In this document: piece after piece, positions 41,798-52,012 of the stretch
How the letters are laid out: each line of letters opens with the position of its first letter
Position numbering within the stretch: the first letter of the stretch is position 1
Notes under the pieces: model-generated
Told to the model about the DNA's origin: nothing
Database searches by the model: none
The model's input: only the letters and a program-made list of their open reading frames with translations
NCBI RefSeq assembly: GCF_040394755.1
Contig: NZ_JBEBRQ010000008.1
Direction: 5' to 3' (one strand)
Source of the DNA: Castellaniella defragrans_A
GTDB taxonomy: Bacteria > Pseudomonadota > Gammaproteobacteria > Burkholderiales > Burkholderiaceae_B
Length of the DNA: 64,000 bases
Translations under genes and position numbers: made by a program

Positions 41798-42892
41798 CTA
41801 GTCGACGGGTAACGAAAACCGGGCACCCAGGCCGTAGGCGCCCGTCACAATATTACTGTTCGCCTCGAGGTGCACATCGAGGCGGGGGCCGTAGCGGAAT
41901 TGCTGCGCCAGGCCGACCGTCCGCTGGCGTCCGGCCAGCGCCCCCACCCGCTGTTCATAAGTGCCGCTGAACTGCCCCCAGCTCCCCGTGGGAACGCTGA
42001 GCTGCCACTGGTTGCGCCCACAGTCGCAGGCGAGAGGATCCTCGCCATACGCGGACAGGTCGGCATAACCGGCGCCTCTTTGCTCGTTGACCCATGACAG
42101 ATTCAGGTCGCTGAACACATCGACCGCATAGCCCAATTGGTAGCGCCAGCCATTGGCCAGCGATCGTTGCGCCCGCGAAACCCCCAGGGCCCATGACCCC
42201 CAGCCGCCCATGGCATACTCGCCCCCCAACCCGAGCGCCAGCAGGTCCGGGGCGCCCTGCACTTGCGAGGCCAGCGACAGGCCGGGATCGACCGCATACC
42301 CAAAAGAAACGTCATACGCAGCGGGACCGTAGGCCAGCCCCCCGCTCGCGGCGGTGCTGGCCGGATCGTCCAATGCGCCGGCGGCCACGGCATAATTCCA
42401 TCCGCCCGACTGCCGCGAATCGTCAGGCGCCGTCCCGTACACACCAATCCCCGCGAGGCGCACGGGCCGGCTCCACGACGGCACGCGCGCCGGTTCATTG
42501 CCCAGGGTCAGGCCGTATCCGTCGGCGCTGACGTAACGCCAGCTCCTGGCGCCGAGGGACCAGAAATCGGCCGCCCCCGGAATCGACGACCGAGAGCCAG
42601 CCACGGAATCCGTACTGGCAGCCGCCACACCCCGCCAGTAAAAACCATCGAGAAAACTCGCGGCATACTGATCGGGCACGAGGCCGAACGCCGTGACGCG
42701 GCCTGGCCGGACCGCCTCGGCGACGGGCGGATCGACGGGCACATCCACGGAAACATCGGGGACCGGATAGACCTGGGCAGACAGGTCCATGAGCCCCGTA
42801 TCCGGCCCGGCCAGGGACTGAGTCTGGGCTCGCGCCCCTCCAGGAACGCACAGCACACATGCCGTGAACACAAGCACCACACCCTTTTCCAT
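41798..42892 (-). CDS. Predicted outer-membrane beta-barrel protein, function unknown
   Basis: 364-residue exported protein that I do not recognise. A signal peptide of about 20 residues ends near PGGARAQT. The mature sequence has alternating amphipathic strands rich in Gly, Tyr and Trp (YAVAAGALDD, GGEYAMGGWGSWALGVSRAQ, YQLGYAVDVFSDLNLSWV) and finishes GLGARFSLPVD, consistent with a barrel or a reduced fimbrial-usher-like fold. One CDCG pair is present. No chaperone or pilin gene is adjacent. Start ATG 42892 (MEKGVVLV) is preferred over 42904. Confidence 0.6.
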   Translation of the reverse strand: MEKGVVLVFTACVLCVPGGARAQTQSLAGPDTGLMDLSAQVYPVPDVSVDVPVDPPVAEAVRPGRVTAFGLVPDQYAASFLDGFYWRGVAAASTDSVAGSRSSIPGAADFWSLGARSWRYVSADGYGLTLGNEPARVPSWSRPVRLAGIGVYGTAPDDSRQSGGWNYAVAAGALDDPASTAASGGLAYGPAAYDVSFGYAVDPGLSLASQVQGAPDLLALGLGGEYAMGGWGSWALGVSRAQRSLANGWRYQLGYAVDVFSDLNLSWVNEQRGAGYADLSAYGEDPLACDCGRNQWQLSVPTGSWGQFSGTYEQRVGALAGRQRTVGLAQQFRYGPRLDVHLEANSNIVTGAYGLGARFSLPVD

Positions 42893-43121
42893 TGAAACCC
42901 ACATCTGCTTGATGCCTCGAACCCGCGGCCGCCATCAAAACGGCGCGTCATGACATTCGAAATCATAGGACGGTCCGGCGCCGCCCGCTTGCCAGCCATT
43001 CGACGATATCGGCGCCAGGCCCGATCGCGCAACGCCCGGACTGGCGGCCGGCGCCTGGATACCCCCCCCCGATCCGCATCAGATCTCTAAAGTTTGATTC
43101 AATATGATTCCCCCCTTGCCT

Positions 43122-43137
43122 ACACTATATGTAGTAT
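43122..43137. promoter_or_regulatory. NrdR box 1
   Basis: ACACTATATGTAGTAT, a near-consensus NrdR site (acaCwAtATaTwGtgt). It is 31 bp from box 2, three helical turns, the usual spacing for NrdR pairs upstream of ribonucleotide reductase operons. Confidence 0.8.
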
Positions 43138-43152
43138 CTAAAATTAGCGCTC

Positions 43153-43168
43153 ACACTACATATTGACA
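43153..43168. promoter_or_regulatory. NrdR box 2
   Basis: ACACTACATATTGACA, an imperfect second NrdR site about 120 bp upstream of nrdA, in phase with box 1. Repression when dATP is high is the known mode of NrdR. Confidence 0.75.
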
Positions 43169-43291
43169 TTCGAGTCCCAGACGATTGACGACGGCCCGCC
43201 CCCGCCAAGCCCCCCATCCGCCAGCCGGAACCGGCCGCGGCGCAGGCAGCGGCCGTCGCCCGGATTGAAAAAAACACCAAGGTAACAGGCC

Positions 43292-45754
43292 GTGATCAAA
43301 CACATCATCAAGCGCGATGGCCGCATCGAGCCCTACATTCCGAGCAAACTGAACGCATGGGGACGCTGGGCCGCCTCCTCCATCGGCAACAAGGTCGACT
43401 GGAGCAGCATCGTCATCAACGCCGTCAGCGCCATGCCCGAGACGGTCACCAGCGCGGAACTGCAGGAAAAGCTGATCCAGAACTGCCTGGACAAAGGCAC
43501 CTGGTCCTACTACCTCATGGCGGGCAGGCTGTACGCCTCCCATCTGCACAAGATCATCCACGGCGGCGCCATCCCGTCCATCCAGGCGCTGCACCGGAAA
43601 ATGATCGCCGATCAAGTCATGGCGCCCATGGACTACGACGCCGCCGAATACGCGCAGGCCGAGACCTTCATCGACCACACGCAGGACTACGACACGCCGC
43701 ATTTCTCGCTGCACTACATCCGCAAAAAGTACAGCCTGCAAAATCGCGTCACCCACCAGGAATACGAAACGCAGCAGTTCGTCTACATGCGCATGGCCAT
43801 GGCCCTGGCGGAAAACGAGCCCAGGGAACGCCGCATGGACCTCGTGCGGCGGTTCTACACCGAATTCTCGGCCAAGCGGATCTCGGCGCCTACGCCCAAC
43901 TACGTCAACCTGGGCACCAAGCTGCGCGGCTTTGCCTCGTGCTGCCTGTACGTCGTGGACGACAACGAGGCGTCCCTGGCCACTGGCGACCACATCGCCT
44001 ACCGCATGACGGCGGCCTCCGCCGGCATCGGCAGCCACCTGATCACCCGCAGCAAGGGGGACCCCGTGCGCGGCGGCCTGATTCAGCACCAGGGCAAACT
44101 GCCCTACCTGGCCTCGCTGGGCAAGGCCGTCCACGCCAACATGCAGGCCGGCCGGGGCGGCGCCTGCACGACCTATTACTCGGGCTTCGACCCCGAGGCG
44201 GAAATCATCGCCTACCTGCGCAACCCGCGCAGCACCGAGGACCGCAAGAACCGCGACCTCCACTACGCGCTGGTCACCAACAAGTTCTTCGCGGAAAAAG
44301 CCGCCCGCAACGAGGAGGCCTTTTCGTTCAACGTGCGCACGGCCCCCCGCCTGACCAAGCTGTTCTTCAGCGCCGACACCGAGGCCTTCAAAAAGGAATA
44401 CGAACAGCTGGCGCACGACCCCGATTTCAAAAAGGAATTCTTCCGGCCCCGCGACCTCCTCCTGACCTCGCTGAACGAGGCCCTGGAAACCGGGGTGGCC
44501 TACCTGGCGAACATCGACGAAATGAACCGCCACACGCCATTCAAGGAACCGATCCACTCGAGCAATCTGTGCCTGGAAATCTGCGAGCCCAACCGGCCCT
44601 ATCAGGACATGCGCGACCTGTATTCGGATCACGAGGTGGGTTTCATCACGATCCAGTACGACGGCGGCGGCGTCAAGACCTTCAACTTCAACAAGCCCCT
44701 GACCGTGGCGGTCGCCGACTCCACGCTGCCATGCACAGTCTTTGCCGGCGAGCTCGAGGCGGGCCATGTCGTCCTGCCCAATGACGAGGACCAGGGCGGC
44801 CTGATCCGGCACGTGATCGAAATCCACGAGGAGCCCGAAATCGCGCTGTGCTCCCTGGGCGCCATCGCCTATGACGCCATCGACGAAAACGACGACAACA
44901 CCTACCAGGAGGCCATGTACCTGTCGCTCAAGATGATCGACTATTGCATCCTCAACTCGGACTACGTCCTGCCCCACGTCGCCGTCACGGCCAAGGCGCG
45001 CATGAATGCCGGCGTCGGGCTGATGGGCGTGGCCACCCACATGGCCCGCAAAGGCCTGCGCTACGACACCGCCGAAGGCCGCGAGGAACTGCATCGCATC
45101 GCCGAGCGTCACATGTACCACGCCATCCGGGCATCGCTGCGGATCAGCCGGGAGCGCGGCGTGGCCCGCTGGATACACAAGACCCGTTGGCCGGAGGGCT
45201 GGCTGCCCATCGACACCTACAACCGCAACGTGGACGAGCTGGGCGACTTCCGCTGCCGCTACGACTGGGAGGCGCTGCGCGCCGAAATCATTCGCAACGG
45301 CGGCATCGGCCATTCCTGCCTGGTCGCCTACATGCCGGGCGAATCGTCCTCCAAGGCGCTGGGCAAGCCCAACTCGATCTATCCCGTCCGGGACATCGCG
45401 CTCAACAAGACCGACAACTCCGTCACCATCCGCTGGGCCGCGCCCGACAGCGACGATCCCGCCTGCCGCTACCAGTCCGCCTGGGACATTTCCGAGGTCG
45501 ACATGATCAAGGCCTATGCCGTCTTCCAGAAATTCACCGACCAGGGCATTTCGGCGGATCTCTGGCGGCGGATCAAGGACGACGACAAGGTCAGCAGCAA
45601 GGAATTGCTGACCCACTATTTCACGATGGTGAAGTACGGGATGAAAACCCGCTACTACTACAACTCCAACGTCGCCTCCGACAAGACGCTGAGCAACGCC
45701 GGCAGCATCGGCGACAGCGAGGAGGCCGTGGCGTGCGAAGGATGCACGATGTAA
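43292..45754 (+). CDS. nrdA: Ribonucleoside-diphosphate reductase class Ia, alpha subunit
   Basis: 820-residue catalytic subunit that reduces NDPs to dNDPs. It begins with an ATP-cone region (IKHIIKRDGRIEPYIPSKLNAWGRWA), contains NLCLEICEPNRPY (active-site Cys and Glu) and ends in the shuttle cysteine pair ACEGCTM. The start is GTG at 43292 after AAGGTAACAGG. Two NrdR boxes lie upstream. It leads an nrdA-nrdB-nrdH operon. Confidence 0.95.
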   Translation: MIKHIIKRDGRIEPYIPSKLNAWGRWAASSIGNKVDWSSIVINAVSAMPETVTSAELQEKLIQNCLDKGTWSYYLMAGRLYASHLHKIIHGGAIPSIQALHRKMIADQVMAPMDYDAAEYAQAETFIDHTQDYDTPHFSLHYIRKKYSLQNRVTHQEYETQQFVYMRMAMALAENEPRERRMDLVRRFYTEFSAKRISAPTPNYVNLGTKLRGFASCCLYVVDDNEASLATGDHIAYRMTAASAGIGSHLITRSKGDPVRGGLIQHQGKLPYLASLGKAVHANMQAGRGGACTTYYSGFDPEAEIIAYLRNPRSTEDRKNRDLHYALVTNKFFAEKAARNEEAFSFNVRTAPRLTKLFFSADTEAFKKEYEQLAHDPDFKKEFFRPRDLLLTSLNEALETGVAYLANIDEMNRHTPFKEPIHSSNLCLEICEPNRPYQDMRDLYSDHEVGFITIQYDGGGVKTFNFNKPLTVAVADSTLPCTVFAGELEAGHVVLPNDEDQGGLIRHVIEIHEEPEIALCSLGAIAYDAIDENDDNTYQEAMYLSLKMIDYCILNSDYVLPHVAVTAKARMNAGVGLMGVATHMARKGLRYDTAEGREELHRIAERHMYHAIRASLRISRERGVARWIHKTRWPEGWLPIDTYNRNVDELGDFRCRYDWEALRAEIIRNGGIGHSCLVAYMPGESSSKALGKPNSIYPVRDIALNKTDNSVTIRWAAPDSDDPACRYQSAWDISEVDMIKAYAVFQKFTDQGISADLWRRIKDDDKVSSKELLTHYFTMVKYGMKTRYYYNSNVASDKTLSNAGSIGDSEEAVACEGCTM

Positions 45755-45793
45755 CGCCCGGCATCCCGCCAAAAAACACCCGACCGCACTTTC

Positions 45794-46924
45794 ATGGACA
45801 AGCCACAAATGACCCGCCCGCTGCCCGCCAAGATCTTCAATACCGAAAAATCGGACTACGCCTTCCCGGAAATCATCCTCGGCGAGGATCTGGGCCTGTT
45901 CGACACGATCAACAAGTTCTACCCGGAAATCTGGAAACTCTACAAAACGCTCAAAAAGCAGGACTGGGACGAAAACGAATTCGACTACTCGACCTGCAAC
46001 GTGCAGTTCAAGACCTGCGACAAGTACACCTACGACATGATGGTCAAGACCCTCGCCTGGCAATGGGAGGCCGACAGCGTCGCCTCGCGCTCCATCGCGG
46101 CGGTGCTCGCCCCGGTCTGCACCAGCAGCGAGGCCTGGGCGGGCTGGGTGGAGATCACCAAGAACGAAATCGTCCACGCCGCGACCTACTCCGAGATCGT
46201 CCGCAACAGCTTCGACAATCCGGACGACATCCTCAACGAAATCCTCTCCGTCAAGGAGGCCATCAGCCGGCTGCGGGTCGTCAGCGAGGTCTTCAACCAG
46301 GCCTTCGAGGTGAGCTACGACTATGCGCGCGGCAAACGCGCGAACGACCAGGAAACCTACAACACCATCTATCTGTTCATCGTCGCCGTGCTCTGCATGG
46401 AGCGCATTCAGTTCCTGGCGTCCTTTGCCGTGACCTTCGGCATCTGCGACGGCACCGGCCTGTTCCAACCCATCGGCAAGGCCGTCCAGAAGATCGCCCA
46501 GGACGAATTCGAGGTCCATGTCCAGTACGGCAAGGAAATCCTGCGGGCGATGTTCAAGACCGGGCGCGGCCGCACCGCCTTCGAGCAGTGCCGGGACAGG
46601 ATCGTGCAGATCATCGACGAGGTCGACGCCAGCGAAATCGAATGGACGGATTACGCCTTCTCCGAAGGCCGCGAGCTCACCGGCGTCACCTCGCAGATGA
46701 TGAAGGACTGGGTGCACTTCAGCGCCACCGACGTCGCCCGGTTCTTTGGCGTCGAGGACCTGGTGGCCTTTCCCATCGTCGAGGAAAACCCCCTGAAATA
46801 CATGGAGAACTGGCTCGACATGAGCAAGGTCCAGGCCTCCAACCAGGAGGAGGACACCGCCCAGTACAAGGTCGGTGTGATGCAGCGCGACGACGAAGGC
46901 GAAGTCTTCGAAGTGGATTTCTGA
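45794..46924 (+). CDS. nrdB: Ribonucleoside-diphosphate reductase class Ia, beta subunit
   Basis: 376-residue radical-generating subunit with a di-iron/tyrosyl centre. Iron-ligand segments are visible as WQWEADSVASRS, ITKNEIVHAATYSEIV and DEFEVHVQYGKEIL. The C-terminal tail ends DDEGEVFEVDF, the type of acidic tail that docks to NrdA. The gene is 39 bp after nrdA. An alternative start is the inner MTRPLPAK. Confidence 0.95.
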   Translation: MDKPQMTRPLPAKIFNTEKSDYAFPEIILGEDLGLFDTINKFYPEIWKLYKTLKKQDWDENEFDYSTCNVQFKTCDKYTYDMMVKTLAWQWEADSVASRSIAAVLAPVCTSSEAWAGWVEITKNEIVHAATYSEIVRNSFDNPDDILNEILSVKEAISRLRVVSEVFNQAFEVSYDYARGKRANDQETYNTIYLFIVAVLCMERIQFLASFAVTFGICDGTGLFQPIGKAVQKIAQDEFEVHVQYGKEILRAMFKTGRGRTAFEQCRDRIVQIIDEVDASEIEWTDYAFSEGRELTGVTSQMMKDWVHFSATDVARFFGVEDLVAFPIVEENPLKYMENWLDMSKVQASNQEEDTAQYKVGVMQRDDEGEVFEVDF

Positions 46925-46963
46925 CCCCCCGAACCCCCATCCGACATCACAAGGAGCCGACAT

Positions 46964-47194
46964 ATGTCCGTCACCGTCTATTCGAAGCCCAACTGCCCGC
47001 AATGCGACCTCACCAAGCGCGACATGGACATCCTGGGCATCGAGTATGAAACCGTGGATCTCACCCAGCGCCAGGACCAGCTCGAACGCCTGATCGGCCT
47101 GGGCCATCGCAGCGCGCCTGTGGTGGAAACCAGCAGCGAAACCTGGTCTGGCTACAACCAGGAAAAGATCAAGGGACTGGTGTCCTACGCCTGA
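46964..47194 (+). CDS. nrdH: NrdH-like glutaredoxin
   Basis: 76-residue thioredoxin-fold redoxin with the active-site pair CPQC at residues 11-14 and the NrdH-type SAPVVETSSETWSGYNQEKIKGL region. It would supply electrons to the NrdA cysteines. NrdH is best known from class Ib nrdHIEF operons; here it follows class Ia nrdAB by 39 bp with an AAGGAGC ribosome site, so a dedicated reductant for NrdAB is likely. Confidence 0.9.
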   Translation: MSVTVYSKPNCPQCDLTKRDMDILGIEYETVDLTQRQDQLERLIGLGHRSAPVVETSSETWSGYNQEKIKGLVSYA

Positions 47195-47248
47195 ACCCGG
47201 CGCTGCGCGCCACCGCCCCCTCGGAACCGCCTCGCAGGGCGGACCCTG

Positions 47249-47281
47249 AGCGCCGGATCGGATCACCGCCGATCCGGCGCT
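47249..47281. terminator. Hairpin after the nrdABH operon
   Basis: AGCGCCGGATCGG (47249-47261) pairs over 13 bp with 47269-47281, loop of 7 bases, followed by GTCGTTTGAT. The T-run is weak but the stem is strong. Confidence 0.6.
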
Positions 47282-47449
47282 GTCGTTTGATCCCTCAGGA
47301 ATACCCTAGAAATCCGCGGTTGTAAGCGGATATTTACATTCCATCCACATCCTCATTACATAAGTTCATTTCACCGTTACGACCCGCTGCTAAAAAGTCT
47401 TTTCATGCAAACCGATGACCCCATCAAGGGGAGACGACAGGAGACACAC

Positions 47450-48283
47450 ATGAAACGACTCGGCACGCTGGCATCCAACATTCTGCGCACATGGCTGGTG
47501 CCGCTGGCACTGACGATGGCCCTGGTTCCCGCGGCGCATGCGCAGCTGTGGCAATCGGTCCAGCAACGCGGCACCCTGCGCTGCGCCGCTCCCCTCTATC
47601 CCCCGCTGGTCATCAAGGACCCCAAGACCCAGGAATACAGCGGCGTCTACCTCGACCTGTGCCGCGAATTCGGCGAACAGGTCCTGGGCGTGAAGGTCGC
47701 GTTCGTCGACACCACCTGGGACAACATCATCGCCGGTCTGCAATCGGGCAAATGGGACATCTCCCCGGCCTTGAACCACACACCGAAACGCGCTCTGGCG
47801 GTGCGCTTCAGCACATCGGCATCGTATTCGGAACTGGATGTGGTCTACGACCCCAAGAATCCAAAGATGCAGAACGTGACGACTGCGCTCGAGTCCCTGG
47901 ACCAGCCCGACATCACCTTCGGCGTGGTTTCCGGGACCGCCCATGACCACACCATCAGCCGCCGCTTGAAACAGGCCCGGATCATGCGGCTGCCAAGCAT
48001 CGACGAAGTCCGCCTCGCCCTGCTCTCGCGCCGCGTGGACGCCACGGTCGATGAAGTCGACACCAATCGCATCTTCCTGATGCAATACCCGGGCCGGTTC
48101 GCCAGCGTCAACCCGGTTCCGGCCCTGCAGAAACAGGGCATGGGCTTCGGGCTGCCGCACCAGACCAGTTCGGCCGACACCGCCGTCCTGGACATTTTCA
48201 TCAACGAAAAGGTCGCGCTGGGCGAAGTGGACGAACTGTTCAAACGCTATTCGCAACAGATCATCGATCAGAGCAAGCAGTAA
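47450..48283 (+). CDS. Amino-acid-type ABC transporter substrate-binding protein (SBP_bac_3)
   Basis: 277-residue periplasmic receptor with signal peptide to about residue 25 (PAAHAQLW). The mature start LRCAAPLYPPLVIKDPKTQEYSGVYLDLCREF and TTWDNIIAGLQSGKWDISPALN are typical of polar amino-acid receptors. It heads a receptor-ATPase-permease-permease operon. The acidic-amino-acid or related ligand is suggested by the racemase-family enzyme downstream, not by the receptor itself. Start ATG 47450 (MKRLGTLAS); the 47405 codon precedes a good AGGAGACA ribosome site. Confidence 0.9.
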   Translation: MKRLGTLASNILRTWLVPLALTMALVPAAHAQLWQSVQQRGTLRCAAPLYPPLVIKDPKTQEYSGVYLDLCREFGEQVLGVKVAFVDTTWDNIIAGLQSGKWDISPALNHTPKRALAVRFSTSASYSELDVVYDPKNPKMQNVTTALESLDQPDITFGVVSGTAHDHTISRRLKQARIMRLPSIDEVRLALLSRRVDATVDEVDTNRIFLMQYPGRFASVNPVPALQKQGMGFGLPHQTSSADTAVLDIFINEKVALGEVDELFKRYSQQIIDQSKQ

Positions 48284-48296
48284 AGGAGGGCGCGGC

Positions 48297-49103
48297 ATGA
48301 ACACCACCCGACCGCTCCATGACGATGGCAAGCCGGATTTCGTGCGGATCCGCAACCTGCATAAATCCTATACCCCCGCCCTGAAAGTGCTCGACGGACT
48401 GGATCTGGGCATGTCGGAAACCGATCGCGTCGTCGTCATCGGCCCCAGTGGCGGCGGCAAGAGCACGCTGTTGCGCTGCATGATGGGACTGGAAAAGATC
48501 GAGCAGGGTGAAATCCGGATCGACGGGCAATGCTACATCCAGCCCGGCCCGGCACCGAACCGCCCCAATCGGATCGACGCGGCCATCCAGCGGGAAGTCG
48601 GGATGGTGTTCCAGCATTACACGCTGTTTCCCCACTTGAGTGTGATGGGCAACCTGACACTGGCCCCCGTCAAGGAGCGGGGCGTCCCCCGCGCGCAAGC
48701 CTCCCGCCAGGCGATGGAACTGCTGACCCGGTTCGGCCTGGCCGACAAGGCCCGGGCCTATCCCAATCAGCTCTCCGGCGGCCAGATGCAGCGCGTGGCC
48801 ATCGCCCGGGCGCTGATGCTCAAGCCGCGGCTGATGCTGTTCGACGAGGTCACCTCCGCGCTCGACCCCGAGCTGGTGCGCGAAGTCGAACAGGTCATGA
48901 TGCACCTGGCCGAGCAAAAGATGCCGATGATGATCGTGACCCACGACATGTGGTTCGCCCGCAATATCGCCACCCAGGTGATCTTCTGCGCGGGCGGGCG
49001 CATCGTCGAACAGGGCCCGCCACAGGACATCTTCAGCCATCCCCGCGAACAGAAAACACGCGAATTCCTGGAGAACATTCTCCACGTCGCGAGCCACCCC
49101 TGA
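48297..49103 (+). CDS. Amino-acid ABC transporter ATP-binding protein (GlnQ-like)
   Basis: 268-residue ATPase of the polar amino-acid transporter. Walker A GPSGGGKST near residue 44, ABC signature LSGGQMQRVAIARAL near 160, Walker B LMLFDEVTSALDPELV near 181 and the H-loop TRHD-type VTHDMWFARNIA near 215. It has an insert around residues 75-100 (QPGPAPNRPNRIDAAIQ) as in many GlnQ/HisP proteins. 13 bp after the receptor gene, 10 bp before the first permease. Confidence 0.94.
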   Translation: MNTTRPLHDDGKPDFVRIRNLHKSYTPALKVLDGLDLGMSETDRVVVIGPSGGGKSTLLRCMMGLEKIEQGEIRIDGQCYIQPGPAPNRPNRIDAAIQREVGMVFQHYTLFPHLSVMGNLTLAPVKERGVPRAQASRQAMELLTRFGLADKARAYPNQLSGGQMQRVAIARALMLKPRLMLFDEVTSALDPELVREVEQVMMHLAEQKMPMMIVTHDMWFARNIATQVIFCAGGRIVEQGPPQDIFSHPREQKTREFLENILHVASHP

Positions 49104-49113
49104 GAACGCGGCC

Positions 49114-49788
49114 ATGCCCAACTACACACTCGATTTTTTCTTCGTCACGCAATACCTCGACAAGCTGCTGCACGGATTGTGGATCTCCCTGGAACTGACG
49201 ATCGGCGCCATCCTGATCGGCCTGGTCGCCGGTTTCATCGTCTGCCTGCTTGCCCTGAGCCGGTTCCGCCTCCTGGCATGGCTCGCGACTGGGTTCATCG
49301 AATTCTTCCGCTGCACCCCCGCGCTGATCCAGATCGTCTGGTTCTTCTATTGTGTGCCGATCCTGTTCAACGTCTACCTGGAGCCGATGACCATGGGGCT
49401 GCTGGCCCTGGGACTGAACTGCACGGCCTTCAATGCTGAAGCCTACCGGGCGGCGATCCAGGGCATTCCCGCCAGCCACCACGATGCCTGTACCGCGCTG
49501 GGCATCAAGGGGCTGACCAAGAACCTGTACGTCATCCTGCCGCAGGCGCTGCGCTCCGCCACCCCGGTGCTGCTGACCGTCGGCATCATGCTGTTCCAGC
49601 AAAGCGCCCTGGTGTCCCTGGTCGCCATCGAGGATCTCATGTACGAAGGCAAGATCCTCTCGACGCTGACCTACCGGCCCATCGAAACCTTCACCACCGT
49701 GGCGCTGATCTATTTCCTGGTGTCTTTTCCGTTCACGCGGCTCGTCGGCCACATCGAACGCCGCAGCCAGCGCGGCGCCCGGATTTGA
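49114..49788 (+). CDS. Amino-acid ABC transporter permease 1
   Basis: 224-residue inner-membrane permease of the HisMQ family, with about five helices, the FIEFFRCTPALIQIVWFFY segment and the coupling loop ACTALGIKGLTKNLYVILPQALRSATP. It forms the membrane channel with the next permease. It starts 10 bp after the ATPase gene. Confidence 0.93.
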   Translation: MPNYTLDFFFVTQYLDKLLHGLWISLELTIGAILIGLVAGFIVCLLALSRFRLLAWLATGFIEFFRCTPALIQIVWFFYCVPILFNVYLEPMTMGLLALGLNCTAFNAEAYRAAIQGIPASHHDACTALGIKGLTKNLYVILPQALRSATPVLLTVGIMLFQQSALVSLVAIEDLMYEGKILSTLTYRPIETFTTVALIYFLVSFPFTRLVGHIERRSQRGARI

Positions 49789-49800
49789 GGAGCCGCCGCC

Positions 49801-50472
49801 ATGAACTACGATTTCTCGTTCACCTTCCTGATCGGCTACAGCGATGCCCTGTTCGGCGGGCTCAAGACCACACTGGCCCTGACCACCTTGTGCACGGCAC
49901 TGGGCCTGGTCCTGGGTTTCGCGACCAATCTCGCCCGCCAATCCAAGAACCGCCTCCTGGTTCTGGTGACCTCGGCCTATGTGGAGATCTTTCGCGGCAC
50001 GCCCGTCCTGGTGCAATTGTTCTGGTTCTTCTTCTGCCTGCCGCTGCTCCTGCGCACGGAACTGAGCAACTTCGTCTCGGCCACGCTGGCGCTCACGCTC
50101 TACATGGGCGCAATTTCCAGCGAAAGCTACCGCGCCGCCATGCAGACGATCCCCCCCGAGCAATACCAGGCCTGCATCGCCCTGGGCATCCGCAAGCGCA
50201 TCGAAACTTTGTACGTCGTGCTGCCGCAGACGCTCATGCGGGCGGTTCCCACACTGCTGTCGAACTGCGTCACACTGTTCAAGGAAAGCGCCCTGGTGTC
50301 GGCGGTCGGCATGTCCGACCTGATGTACATCGGCCAGAACATCTCCAACAGCACTGCCCGCCCCGTCGAGGTCCTGAGCGCGACCGCGATCATCTATTTC
50401 ATCATCGCCTTCCCCATGACCCGCCTGGTGACCCGTATGGAACGGCGCATCCGGCAACGGCTGGCCATCTGA
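49801..50472 (+). CDS. Amino-acid ABC transporter permease 2
   Basis: 223-residue partner of permease 1, with VEIFRGTPVLVQLFWFFFC and the coupling loop ACIALGIRKRIETLYVVLPQTLMRAVP. It begins 12 bp after permease 1 with a GAGGAGCC ribosome site. Separate but similar subunits mean a heterodimeric channel. Confidence 0.93.
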   Translation: MNYDFSFTFLIGYSDALFGGLKTTLALTTLCTALGLVLGFATNLARQSKNRLLVLVTSAYVEIFRGTPVLVQLFWFFFCLPLLLRTELSNFVSATLALTLYMGAISSESYRAAMQTIPPEQYQACIALGIRKRIETLYVVLPQTLMRAVPTLLSNCVTLFKESALVSAVGMSDLMYIGQNISNSTARPVEVLSATAIIYFIIAFPMTRLVTRMERRIRQRLAI

Positions 50473-50491
50473 ACCCACGAGCGACCCGACC

Positions 50492-51235
50492 ATGACGCGC
50501 TATTCCATCCAGAGCAAGACCCAATGCTGGTACGGCCAGGACATCGGCATCCTGATCCTCGAAGCCGCCTACCCGTGCATCCCGGGCAATGTCGGCAATG
50601 CCGCGACTTTCGATTTCCCGGTGCAATACCTGGCCGTGCGCGGCGCCTCGATCGAGCGCCTGCTCCAGCAAGCCGACCCCTCGCTGGCGCAGCCCTTTAT
50701 CGAAGCTGCCCAGGAACTGGTGCGCCGCGGCGCGCGGGCGATCACCGGCGCCTGCGGCTTCATGGCGCTTTTCCAACGCGAAGTCGCCGCGGCCGTCGAT
50801 GTCCCGGTACTGCTGTCGAGTCTCTTGCAGATCCCGCTGATCCACACCCTCACCCGCAAACCCGTGTGCGTCATCACCGCCCACAGCGGCCGCCTGACGC
50901 CGGCGCACTTTGCCGCTTGCGGCGTCGATCCGGCCATGCCGCTGGTGGTCGCGGGCATGGAGCATTGCGAAGAATTCCGCAGCGCGATCCTGGAAGAAAA
51001 AGGCACCCTGGATTCGGATCGCATCCGCGAGGAAGTCCTCGCGATCGCCGGCGCGGCCCGCCAGGCGCACCCGGACATCGGCGCAATCCTGCTCGAATGC
51101 AGCGATCTGCCCCCCTATGCCCATGCCTTGCAGCGCGCCTGCGGGCTCCCTGTGTTCGACTACACGACCCTGATCCGCTATGCCCATTTGGGGCTTGCCC
51201 CAATCGGCTATTCCGAGCAATCATGCTACAAGTGA
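50492..51235 (+). CDS. Aspartate/glutamate/hydantoin racemase family protein
   Basis: 247-residue cytosolic enzyme with two candidate catalytic cysteines, Cys88 in TGACGFMALFQ and Cys203 in LLECSDLPPYA, the pair used by cofactor-independent racemases and related isomerases/decarboxylases of the family. Encoded 19 bp after the permease, it probably acts on the transported compound. Substrate cannot be named from sequence. Confidence 0.82.
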   Translation: MTRYSIQSKTQCWYGQDIGILILEAAYPCIPGNVGNAATFDFPVQYLAVRGASIERLLQQADPSLAQPFIEAAQELVRRGARAITGACGFMALFQREVAAAVDVPVLLSSLLQIPLIHTLTRKPVCVITAHSGRLTPAHFAACGVDPAMPLVVAGMEHCEEFRSAILEEKGTLDSDRIREEVLAIAGAARQAHPDIGAILLECSDLPPYAHALQRACGLPVFDYTTLIRYAHLGLAPIGYSEQSCYK

Positions 51236-51287
51236 CTCAATGCGCATACACAACGCCCACCACGGCGAAGACGACACAGAGGGGCAC

Positions 51288-52007
<720 letters not shown>

Positions 52008-52012
52008 CCACC

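Larger units (their letters stand above)
42893..43291. other. Intergenic region with nrd control sites
   Basis: 399 bp between the orphan outer-membrane gene and nrdA. The part 43080-43170 is AT-rich and carries two NrdR boxes; the remainder is GC-rich without a supported gene. Confidence 0.6.

Noticed and set aside
43151..47266. A 1371-codon open frame on the minus strand
   Set aside because: It is antisense to nrdA-nrdB-nrdH and exists because GC-rich codons leave few stops; its product is His/Asp/Gly-rich with no recognisable domain.
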